Both the position numbers and the translations under genes were made by a program. A stretch of 34,167 nt of DNA from NCBI GenBank assembly GCA_049800095.1, contig JBARJD010000150.1, forward strand, positions 1 through 34,167, in the 5' to 3' direction. The notes beneath the pieces are model-generated. The model saw only the letters and a list, made by a program, of their open reading frames with translations, was not told where the DNA came from and did no database searches. This document shows, piece after piece, positions 1 to 6,104 of this stretch. Within the stretch, counting starts at the first letter, position 1; every line of letters starts with the position of its first letter. Origin of the DNA: JAKIWV01 sp049800095. GTDB lineage: Archaea > Thermoplasmatota > Thermoplasmata > Lutacidiplasmatales > UBA184.

Positions 1-114
1 GTCAAGGACCTCATGTTCCAACGCGTTGAGTTCCGAGGCGTGATCAGAATTTCCCAGTCTCCCACCGGCTCTAGCGGGGACGGAATCGTCCCCGGATGGA
101 GGCCGACCCGCTAG
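1..114 (+). CDS. Possible 3' end of a protein gene (partial)
   Basis: An open frame starts at base 1 and ends at TAG 112-114. About 37 codons are visible, with mostly G/C third positions and a plausible amino-acid mix (VKDLMFQRVEF at the start). No domain can be recognised. The minus strand also has an open frame here (WEILITPRN region), so strand and coding status are uncertain. Bases 115-184, between this and the zinc-ribbon gene, show nothing recognisable. Confidence 0.25.
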   Translation, partial: VKDLMFQRVEFRGVIRISQSPTGSSGDGIVPGWRPTR

Positions 115-184
115 CGCGAGAAAAGAGTGGCGGGTGGATTGGGTCAGCGGGGATGGCCTCCCTGCGCGTCGATGAAGCGATGGA

Positions 185-493
185 TCATTCGACCCATGTC
201 ATCTGGCATTTTGGGCAGTGGTGGTCTTCGAGTGGCGTCCCGCAGAGGAAGCACTCAGCGGGCGGTGCGACCGGCGTGACCGGGGCCGCGGGAAGAACCG
301 CCGTCGGCAAGGGAGGCGGGGGAGTCGATGGAACGGGTTCCGGCTCCGGCGTCGGCGGTTCGGGACCCGGGCCAGGTGTCTCCGGTTCCATAGGGGAATC
401 GGTAGGCTCCGGGACGGGCTGGGTGGGCTCCGCCGCCGGAGCTTCTTCGTCCCCCTTCTTGTCCTTCCGGAAGCGCTTGAAAAGAAAGACCAT
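185..493 (-). CDS. Small proline-rich protein with C-terminal zinc ribbon
   Basis: A 102-residue protein of unknown role. It starts with a basic, hydrophobic stretch (MVFLFKRFRKDKK), followed by about 60 residues of Pro/Glu/Thr-rich low-complexity linker. The last 22 residues hold two CxxC pairs, CFLC and CPKC, spaced as in a rubredoxin-like zinc ribbon. Small archaeal proteins of this shape often act as adaptors in nucleic-acid or membrane complexes, but nothing here fixes the job. It is divergent from the RidA gene at 601. An ACTTTACGG element about 28 bases upstream of the ATG (517-525) could be its TATA box, and GAGGGAG lies just before the ATG. The long opposite-strand frame through this region is a composition shadow. 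The zinc-ribbon ending makes the minus strand the convincing reading. Confidence 0.6.
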   Translation of the reverse strand: MVFLFKRFRKDKKGDEEAPAAEPTQPVPEPTDSPMEPETPGPGPEPPTPEPEPVPSTPPPPLPTAVLPAAPVTPVAPPAECFLCGTPLEDHHCPKCQMTWVE

Positions 494-516
494 TCTCCCT
501 CGCGAGACCGTATGGG

Positions 517-525
517 ACTTTACGG
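517..525 (-). promoter_or_regulatory. Candidate TATA box for the zinc-ribbon gene
   Basis: Read on the minus strand the element is CCGTAAAGT. Its centre is about 28 bases before the ATG at 493, the spacing expected of a leaderless or near-leaderless archaeal promoter. The surrounding sequence is GC-rich, so the A/T core stands out, but a single short match is weak evidence. Confidence 0.35.
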
Positions 526-600
526 TTCCGTTTCGCGCCCCGGCACCGCGAAGTCGCCTCGGCTCTCAGGGGGCCGGCATAGGTTTTAGCTCGCGCCTAG

Positions 601-1083
601 ATGGCGGTCAGCGTGAGCGGAACTCCGGGCGAGCGGTTAAGGGAACTCGGTCTCACGTTGCCGTCTCCTCCGAAGCCGGCGGGAACGTACTCCTCCGTCG
701 TAATCGACGGGTCGCAGGCGTGGGTGTCCGGTCAGATCGTGCTGCAGGATGGCGCCATTGTGCATCCCGGCTTAGTCGACCGGGACGTCTCGCCGGACAC
801 CGCGAAGGAGGTCGCCCGTCGCGCCGCGCTCCAAGCGCTGAGCGCCCTCGAGGCCGCCCTTGGATCCCTCGACCGGGTCCGTCGGATTCTCCGGGTCGGT
901 GTCTACGTCGCCTCGGTTCCCTCGTTCACTCGCCACCACGAGGTCGGCAACGGCGCGACCGAGGTGCTGACGGCGATCTTCGGCGAGGCCGGCCGGCCCG
1001 CGCGGGTCTCGATGGGGGTCGCGGCGCTGCCACTCAACGCCCCCGTCGAAGTCGAGATGGTAGTGGCGCTCACCGAGGCTTAA
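601..1083 (+). CDS. RidA/YjgF/UK114-family protein
   Basis: A 160-residue protein of the RidA (YjgF/YER057c/UK114) superfamily. RidA proteins hydrolyse reactive enamine/imine intermediates such as 2-aminoacrylate, released by PLP enzymes, and work as cytosolic trimers. What is seen: the opening RLRELGLTLPSPPKPAGTY is typical of the longer subgroup, then VSGQI, and near the C-terminus a PARVSMGVAALPLNAPVEVE segment that carries the arginine and the strand expected at the active-site cleft. The length fits the longer (about 150-160 residue) subgroup, whose members are often not proven deaminases, so the substrate is open. ATG 601 follows an A/T-rich element (TAGGTTTTA, 580-588). Fibrillarin starts 8 bases after the stop, so the two are probably co-transcribed. 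Confidence 0.85.
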   Translation: MAVSVSGTPGERLRELGLTLPSPPKPAGTYSSVVIDGSQAWVSGQIVLQDGAIVHPGLVDRDVSPDTAKEVARRAALQALSALEAALGSLDRVRRILRVGVYVASVPSFTRHHEVGNGATEVLTAIFGEAGRPARVSMGVAALPLNAPVEVEMVVALTEA

Positions 1084-1091
1084 CGAGGGTA

Positions 1092-1775
1092 GTGCCGCAG
1101 TCCGAGTGGCCCGGCATTTGGCGTCGCGGCCGCGAGCTGTATACACGAAATCTCCGGCCCGGGGAGCGAGTCTACGGCGAGGAACTCGTCGTGGAGGACG
1201 GAGTGGAGTACCGGCACTGGGACCCGTGGCGCTCGAAGCTGGCTGCCTATCTCCTGAACGGCGCGTCCCAACTGCCGTTCGACCACCCCCGGAGAGTGCT
1301 CTATCTGGGGGCGGCGCACGGGACCACGCTGAGCCATCTTTCCGACCTGCTCCCCGATGCCCAGCTGTTCGGAATCGAGAAAAGCGCGGGATCTTTCGGT
1401 GCATTTCTCGCCCTGTCGCGCCGCCGGTCGAATCTGTTCCCGATCCTCGCCGATGCGCAACTCCCCGAGCGATACCAGGCCGATGTCGGCCCTGTCGACT
1501 TCCTGTACCAGGATATTGCGCAGCGGAACCAAGCCGACGTGTTCGCGGAGAACGCAGCCGCCACCCTGTCGGCCTCCGGCAGTGCGCTGCTGATGTTGAA
1601 GGTCCGATCGGTCACGCAGCGTCGCCCCGTGGCCGCCGTGGTGACCGAGTCTCGGGCGACCCTGACCCGTCAGGGATTGAGAGTGGTGGACCAGCGGTCG
1701 CTCGCTCCATTTTCTCGTGACCACGTCGCCCTGACCGTGACACGGACGGGAGCACCGCCCACCGTTCAACGGTGA
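1092..1775 (+). CDS. flpA: Fibrillarin-like rRNA/tRNA 2'-O-methyltransferase
   Basis: The catalytic subunit of archaeal C/D-box guide RNPs, which transfers methyl groups from SAM to ribose 2'-OH of rRNA and tRNA. Seen in 227 residues: the signature LYTRNLRPGERVYGEEL and VEYRHWDPWRSKLAA, the SAM motif YLGAAHGTT (residues 71-79), YQDIAQRNQ (motif with the catalytic Asp), a lysine in LMLKVRSV, and the late RDHVALTV histidine. These match the K-D-K-H catalytic set of fibrillarins. Start: GTG 1092 is the only start codon just ahead of the conserved N-terminus; the frame stays open far upstream to 96, but that stretch overlaps ridA and is a shadow. GAGG lies at 1085-1088. The partner gene nop5, often adjacent in archaea, is not in this window. 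Confidence 0.9.
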   Translation: MPQSEWPGIWRRGRELYTRNLRPGERVYGEELVVEDGVEYRHWDPWRSKLAAYLLNGASQLPFDHPRRVLYLGAAHGTTLSHLSDLLPDAQLFGIEKSAGSFGAFLALSRRRSNLFPILADAQLPERYQADVGPVDFLYQDIAQRNQADVFAENAAATLSASGSALLMLKVRSVTQRRPVAAVVTESRATLTRQGLRVVDQRSLAPFSRDHVALTVTRTGAPPTVQR

Positions 1776-1917
1776 CCTTCGAGGAAAATACCCCAACCCC
1801 GGTCCGCGATCGGGTGGTCGTCTGCCGAGAAGCACTCGATTTGCGCGCGGTGCACCGCGGTTCGCTCGGAGGGCCGAACAACACTGGATACTCGGCCCGA
1901 GTGTCGCGATTCTCTTC

Positions 1918-3414
1918 GTGCTGCTCCCGTCGGGACTCGTCGTCGATGGGACGAACGGGACAGGGACTCTTCCCGTCACCATCGTAAGTTCCGTCAATCC
2001 GGCCGACGCATCGCTTCCCTTCGAACTCGTCGCGAAGGTAGTCTCCCCGGCGGCCCAGCTATTCTACAACTGGACGGATAGCCTCGGCGGCTCCAACACC
2101 GCATCGACCTGGGAACTGGACGTCGACGTCCCAGGCAACCTGACCGTTACCCTGCACGTAACCAGCCTCCTCGGGGACGCCGGGACGGCCACGCTCATGG
2201 TCCTGATTCGGCCGGCGCTTTCCGTGACCTTGAGCTCCCCCTTAACCCAGGTCGACGCCGGGGTTCCGGCTCCCTTGTTCATCGACCTCGCCGGTGGCAC
2301 TCCACCGCTCACCGTAAATTGGGTGCCTTCCGGGGGAGGTCCCGGTGGAAACGCCAGCTGGCCCACCGATGGGAACTACTCCGAGGATGTCAATTTCTTG
2401 GCGCCGGGACCCGGGTGGATCGCCGTCCGCGCCACAGATGCTCTCGGGGAATCCACCGTCGCGGACGAGCTCGTTACCGAGGTAGTCCCTTCAGGTTCTA
2501 TCGCCCTCGCGACGAACGGGTCCGTCGGAGAGGTCGGATGGCCGCTCGGTATCGCCGTGGCATTGGAAGTGGGGGCCCCTCCCTTCCATTGGTCGCTCGC
2601 CAGCTCCCTCCCGCTCACGAGCGGTGAGATCCCCTTCGGCATCTTCCCGTCGGACGGGACGTTCCGATGGAACGTGTCGTTCGCCTTCTCGGGGCTCGCG
2701 ATCTTGAACCTGACCGCATTCGACGCGGTGGGTGCTCTGCTGACGGCGACGACCGCTGTCGAGGTGGAACCACCGCTCTCCGTCCAGGTGACCTCCCCGG
2801 GCCTCCAACCCTCCACTCCTTTCGAGGTGAGCGCGAACCTCTCCGGCGGCCTCGCGCCGTACACTTACCAGGTTCGGCTCTCCGACGGGGAGGCGTGCAA
2901 CGGAACCCTGGCCTCCCCCGGATCCGTCTCCGCGATCTTCGATCCCTCGCCGGATGAGAACTACTCCGTTGAGGTCCGAGTGACCGACGAACTAGGGCAG
3001 ACATCGACCTCGACCGAATTCGTGCGCGTCGCGGGGCCGTCGGCCCAGGCTTCGGATCCCCCTCGATCCGAGCTACCGGTCTACGGAGGAATCGTCGTGC
3101 TGGCCTTGGTGGTGGTACTGGCCGGCCTGTACGCCTATCTTCGACTCCGACGGGGGCCCGGGTCGTTGTCCCCGCCGGACAGATCGGCTTTGCCGGCGGT
3201 ACGGGATCTGATGAAGCGGTCCCAGATCATCGACCGCGAGACCCTCCTATTGCTCTGCGAAGAGGCCGGGGAGTCAGCCGACGCCGCGCAGGCCGCGTTG
3301 AAGGTACTGATCGCGACCGGCGAGGTCAGCACCGAGCCCGGATCCTCCAACGACGAGGTGCTCCGATGGAAAGGGATGGACCCGCTCGGAGCGCCGGACG
3401 AGGACCCTCGATGA
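1918..3414 (+). CDS. Secreted Ig/PKD-like repeat protein, membrane-anchored, with cytoplasmic tail
   Basis: A 498-residue (or longer) cell-surface protein and first gene of the type-IV-like cluster. Seen: four or so Ig/PKD-like beta domains of about 85-95 residues (about 20-95, 96-188, 190-285, 286-372) rich in NxS/T sites, a transmembrane helix at about 387-410 (VYGGIVVLALVVVLAGLYAYL), a basic stop-transfer patch RLRRG, and a charged 85-residue tail with a helical, winged-helix-like look. The first standard start codon is GTG 1918, but the frame is open back to 1741 and encodes a basic stretch then WILGPSVAILFVLLPSGLVV, which reads as a signal peptide. No ATG, GTG or TTG lies in that extension, so a CTG start (1822) or a frameshift from GTG 1772 (which overlaps the flpA stop as GTGA) is likely. 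The stop overlaps the next start as ATGA. Its role, perhaps adhesin or pilus-base component, is inference. Confidence 0.75.
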   Translation: MLLPSGLVVDGTNGTGTLPVTIVSSVNPADASLPFELVAKVVSPAAQLFYNWTDSLGGSNTASTWELDVDVPGNLTVTLHVTSLLGDAGTATLMVLIRPALSVTLSSPLTQVDAGVPAPLFIDLAGGTPPLTVNWVPSGGGPGGNASWPTDGNYSEDVNFLAPGPGWIAVRATDALGESTVADELVTEVVPSGSIALATNGSVGEVGWPLGIAVALEVGAPPFHWSLASSLPLTSGEIPFGIFPSDGTFRWNVSFAFSGLAILNLTAFDAVGALLTATTAVEVEPPLSVQVTSPGLQPSTPFEVSANLSGGLAPYTYQVRLSDGEACNGTLASPGSVSAIFDPSPDENYSVEVRVTDELGQTSTSTEFVRVAGPSAQASDPPRSELPVYGGIVVLALVVVLAGLYAYLRLRRGPGSLSPPDRSALPAVRDLMKRSQIIDRETLLLLCEEAGESADAAQAALKVLIATGEVSTEPGSSNDEVLRWKGMDPLGAPDEDPR

Positions 3415-3791
3415 CGTCTCGGGGGGAGCTGGGCCGGCTCTCGCTGACGTTTCTACTGCTCCTGGCCGTTGCCATTTCGGGAGTTCCCTCGGCCTCCGGG
3501 CACCGGATCAACGTACCGGCGGTCTCGATGGGAGCGACCACTACGAATCCGGCCGTTTCCAATTTCACCTCCGCGATCGACCGACTGGTCACTCTGGCCG
3601 CCGCGGCCGGGGCCGGACTCCTGTCGCTCGTCTGGGCGCGCGTGGCGCTGAGTTGGTTTTCACATGACTCCATGAAGAAGGTCCTCGCGAAAGAGCGGGC
3701 CCGCGACGCGCTGATCGGCACTCTCCTGTTCGTCGGCGCAGTGAGCGGCCTGATCTGGGCTCTCGCGAACTGGGTCGTCACGGGCATCTGA
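3411..3791 (+). CDS. Small double-TM protein, VirB2/TrbC/CedA1-like pilin candidate
   Basis: A 126-residue protein with an N-terminal signal peptide (LSLTFLLLLAVAISGVPSASG, cut likely near residue 28-32), a short polar stretch, then two hydrophobic helices (about 57-78 and 102-122) separated by a basic cytoplasmic loop with HDSMKKVLAKERARD. Signal peptide plus two TM helices joined by a short basic loop is the architecture of VirB2/TrbC pilins and of the small Ced/Ted proteins (CedA1, TedC) of crenarchaeal DNA-import machines. The gene overlaps the previous one by ATGA and lies 18 bases ahead of a VirB6-like gene, which supports the assignment. Sequence similarity in such short hydrophobic proteins cannot be proven by eye, so the pilin role is inferred from architecture and context. 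Confidence 0.7.
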   Translation: MTSRGELGRLSLTFLLLLAVAISGVPSASGHRINVPAVSMGATTTNPAVSNFTSAIDRLVTLAAAAGAGLLSLVWARVALSWFSHDSMKKVLAKERARDALIGTLLFVGAVSGLIWALANWVVTGI

Positions 3792-3809
3792 CCGCACGGA
3801 GGAAGGACC

Positions 3810-4979
3810 GTGGTCGACTGGAACTCCATCGACTGGAACGTGGTGGTTCAAGCGATTCTGTTTGCCCTCTTCGCCGCCGGTACGGCGGTGCTGAACTTCC
3901 TCATCCAACCGACCTATGACAACCTCGTAGTCCCGGAGCTTTCGGCGCCCTCCCTGTTCCCGTCTCTCGCGCACCCCGGTACGAGCGCGGGGTTCCTCTC
4001 CGCGGCGATCCCGTTCAGTGATTTCATTGTCGGTAGTCTTGTGGATCCGGCGATCGCCCTCGTCCTCGTCGGACTGGCCGGCCTCTACTTGGTCCGATCC
4101 TTCTCCTCCCGGTTCGGGGACCGGCTCGAGCCCCTGCTACCTCGACTTGTCATCGCTCTGCTCGGAGCGAACTTCACTCTCCCGCTGGCCGCCTCTGCAT
4201 TGGACCTGGGCGGAGACACGTTCCGATTGGTCTCGAGTTTTGATAACGGAGCGTGGCGGCAGTGGACGAACCTTGTGCCAGCCGGCGGGATTGCGTTCTC
4301 TTGGGACAACGGAGTGCTCGCCTTCGTCGTCACGTTCGCGCTCTTCGCCATGGTACTGGCGCTCGCAACGGTCGTCGCACTCCGAGATGCGATGGTCGCC
4401 GTGTTGCTCGTGTTGCTCCCCATCTTCACGCTCCTGTGGGCGCTTCCCCCGCTGGAATCGCTGGCTCGGCGCGGGTGGTCCCTCTTCGTCGAGCTCGCGT
4501 TCCTACCCTCGGTGATCCTGATCCCGCTCGAGCTCGCCGTCGGCGCCCCGTCGGTTCTCCTCGTGCTGGCGTACCTCTCCCTGGCGGTGGGGTCGCCGTA
4601 TCTCATCTCCATCTCCCGCACCCAGCTCGGGAGCATGGGATTCCCCTCGGCGGGCGGGGCGCTCACCGGGGGCCTCCAACGGGGACTCACCGTGGCCTCG
4701 TTGACCGTTCAAGGCAGTGCCAACGGAATCGCCCCCAGCGCGACCTCGACTCGACGCGCCGCTCAGCTAGGATCGGCGCTGCGGAGCTTCTCGAATCATG
4801 TAGGGAAGGCACCGCTTCCCGGTGGAGCTGCGTTGGGGGCCGGCCATCTGGTGACCCAAGGATCCCGTCAGTTGTTCCAACACTTGCGTCACTTCCAAGC
4901 CGCCCACGCCTCCGTTCGGGGGCACCCGTCCCGAACCTCCGGGTCGCTACAACCGCCCTTGACCGGTGGCCCACGCTGA
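3810..4979 (+). CDS. Polytopic membrane protein, VirB6/TrbL/CedA-like
   Basis: A 389-residue integral membrane protein with six or seven hydrophobic helices (about 10-32, 78-96, 110-130, 165-190, 192-213, 225-262) and a polar C-terminal tail of about 110 residues rich in Gly, Ser, Arg and His. This matches the VirB6/TrbL family of inner-membrane channel components and archaeal CedA, the main channel protein of the Ced DNA importer. GTG 3810 is preceded by a good Shine-Dalgarno run (GGAGG at 3798-3802), so translation from an operon mRNA is likely. It sits between the pilin-like and PrgI/VirB3-like genes, the usual order in such clusters. The family call rests on topology and neighbours, not on motifs. 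Confidence 0.72.
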   Translation: MVDWNSIDWNVVVQAILFALFAAGTAVLNFLIQPTYDNLVVPELSAPSLFPSLAHPGTSAGFLSAAIPFSDFIVGSLVDPAIALVLVGLAGLYLVRSFSSRFGDRLEPLLPRLVIALLGANFTLPLAASALDLGGDTFRLVSSFDNGAWRQWTNLVPAGGIAFSWDNGVLAFVVTFALFAMVLALATVVALRDAMVAVLLVLLPIFTLLWALPPLESLARRGWSLFVELAFLPSVILIPLELAVGAPSVLLVLAYLSLAVGSPYLISISRTQLGSMGFPSAGGALTGGLQRGLTVASLTVQGSANGIAPSATSTRRAAQLGSALRSFSNHVGKAPLPGGAALGAGHLVTQGSRQLFQHLRHFQAAHASVRGHPSRTSGSLQPPLTGGPR

Positions 4980-4991
4980 AAGGAGGAGGGC

Positions 4992-5747
4992 ATGGGGTTC
5001 GTGCCGGCCGATCTGACGGCCATTCCCGTCCAACGGTTGGCCCCCCGCCGGCTGCACCTCGGGCCCTTTGGATCGGCGCGTGATCTAGTCAAGTTTCTCT
5101 GTTTCGCCACCGTCGGCGCGACCGTCGCGGCGGTCACTTCGGCGGTCGTCTGGCTCCCGTTCCTTGCGGTGGGGGCGATGGTCGCCTTTGTACGGGTAGA
5201 AGGTCAGTCTCTGGACCAATTCGCGTTAGGGTATGGGCGATTCCGGTGGCGATCCTCCACCGGCTTCCCCGGTGCTGCGGGGCCCTCGCCCCCCGCCTCC
5301 CGGATCTCGGCCTCCTCGCGAGTTCCCCCGCCCGCGATCCGAGCCGGTGGCATTCCTATCGCGTACCTTCCCCCCAGCGAACTCCAGCGTCTCTTCGAGG
5401 AGTGGCGATCTGCGCTCGCGACCCTCGACCATCCCATCGGATGTCGGGTGCGGGGAGAACTGTTCTCCCCGTTGCCCTTCCTCCCGGTCGCCGCGACCCC
5501 GCGCGAAGCGGAGCGAACGGCCCTAGAATCCTACCGCGAGCTCGTGCGCTTGCTGCTCCGTCGACGATACCGCCGAGTGGTCGACCTTACGGTTTGGAAC
5601 ACTCCCTCCGACACAGCATCGGGGAGAATCGGTCGGGAGGCCCAAGTCGACGAACTGGTCGCTGCGCTCGACCGACTCGGGATACCGGCGCAGAGGGTGC
5701 CGACCGATGCGGGAGGACCCGCAGCGACCGTGGGGGCCCCTGCGTGA
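4992..5747 (+). CDS. PrgI/VirB3-like membrane protein with long cytoplasmic domain
   Basis: A 251-residue protein. Residues 20-85 have the PrgI/VirB3 layout: a short N-terminal region, two close TM helices (about 33-52 and 54-68), then V-E-G-Q-S-L-D-Q-F and an aromatic YGRFRW segment. The same pattern (hydrophobic pair, V-x-G-x-x-L-D, aromatic Y-x-R/Y) marks PrgI-family proteins, which in type IV secretion systems dock the VirB4 ATPase to the membrane. Residues 86-251 are cytoplasmic, with a Pro/Ser linker and then an alpha/beta-looking region, longer than classical VirB3, perhaps extra ATPase-docking surface. A strong SD (GGAGGAGG) precedes ATG 4992, 12 bases after the previous stop. The stop TGA overlaps the next GTG. 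Confidence 0.72.
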   Translation: MGFVPADLTAIPVQRLAPRRLHLGPFGSARDLVKFLCFATVGATVAAVTSAVVWLPFLAVGAMVAFVRVEGQSLDQFALGYGRFRWRSSTGFPGAAGPSPPASRISASSRVPPPAIRAGGIPIAYLPPSELQRLFEEWRSALATLDHPIGCRVRGELFSPLPFLPVAATPREAERTALESYRELVRLLLRRRYRRVVDLTVWNTPSDTASGRIGREAQVDELVAALDRLGIPAQRVPTDAGGPAATVGAPA

Positions 5748-6103
5748 CGGCCGGCCCCGATACGCCACCCGCGGGCGACGTCGACCCTCTCTCGGCCTCG
5801 TCGGTCGGAACCGCGCTTGTCGGCGCCGCTTCACTCGTGTGGCCGGAATTGGTGGCCGGCGCCCTGTGCCTCGCCGTCGTGGCCACTTTCGTCGTCTGGA
5901 TCCGGGCCCTGCGGGCGTTTCGAGATCGGCGCGCCTCGGGCTTCCGACCGGCCCGCCTCCTTCCGTTCCTCGCGCTCGGTGGAGGGGGGTGGGGCGCCGC
6001 CTTCCTCCTCGGGTCCGCCTTCCCGCCGGGGCGCGCCCTGCTCCTGGGGGGCGTCTCAGTAGGGCTCTGGTTCCTCGCGCGGTCTGCCTGGGCGGGGATC
6101 TGA
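5744..6103 (+). CDS. Small triple-TM protein of the type-IV-like cluster
   Basis: A 119-residue protein with three hydrophobic helices (about 33-52, 71-91 and 94-113) after a polar, Pro/Asp-containing N-terminus. A basic loop (IRALRAFRDRRASGFRPAR) lies between the first and second helix, so it probably faces the cytoplasm. GTG 5744 is chosen because it overlaps the preceding TGA (GTGA), a sign of translational coupling; the frame is open far upstream, but that part overlaps the PrgI-like gene and is a shadow. The ATPase gene starts two bases after the stop. No family is recognised. By position it could be a further channel subunit, as small TM proteins are in Ced clusters (CedA2); that is inference. 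Confidence 0.65.
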   Translation: MTAGPDTPPAGDVDPLSASSVGTALVGAASLVWPELVAGALCLAVVATFVVWIRALRAFRDRRASGFRPARLLPFLALGGGGWGAAFLLGSAFPPGRALLLGGVSVGLWFLARSAWAGI

Positions 6104-6104
6104 C

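Noticed and set aside
96..1091. Long open frame running into fibrillarin, suggesting a 559-residue protein
   Set aside because: The first 332 residues are Gly/Arg/Ser-rich with no domain and overlap the RidA gene and the zinc-ribbon gene; only the part from GTG 1092 matches fibrillarin. It is a high-GC shadow.
1080..1997. 305-residue minus-strand open frame over fibrillarin
   Set aside because: Shadow of the fibrillarin gene; no domain and poor composition.
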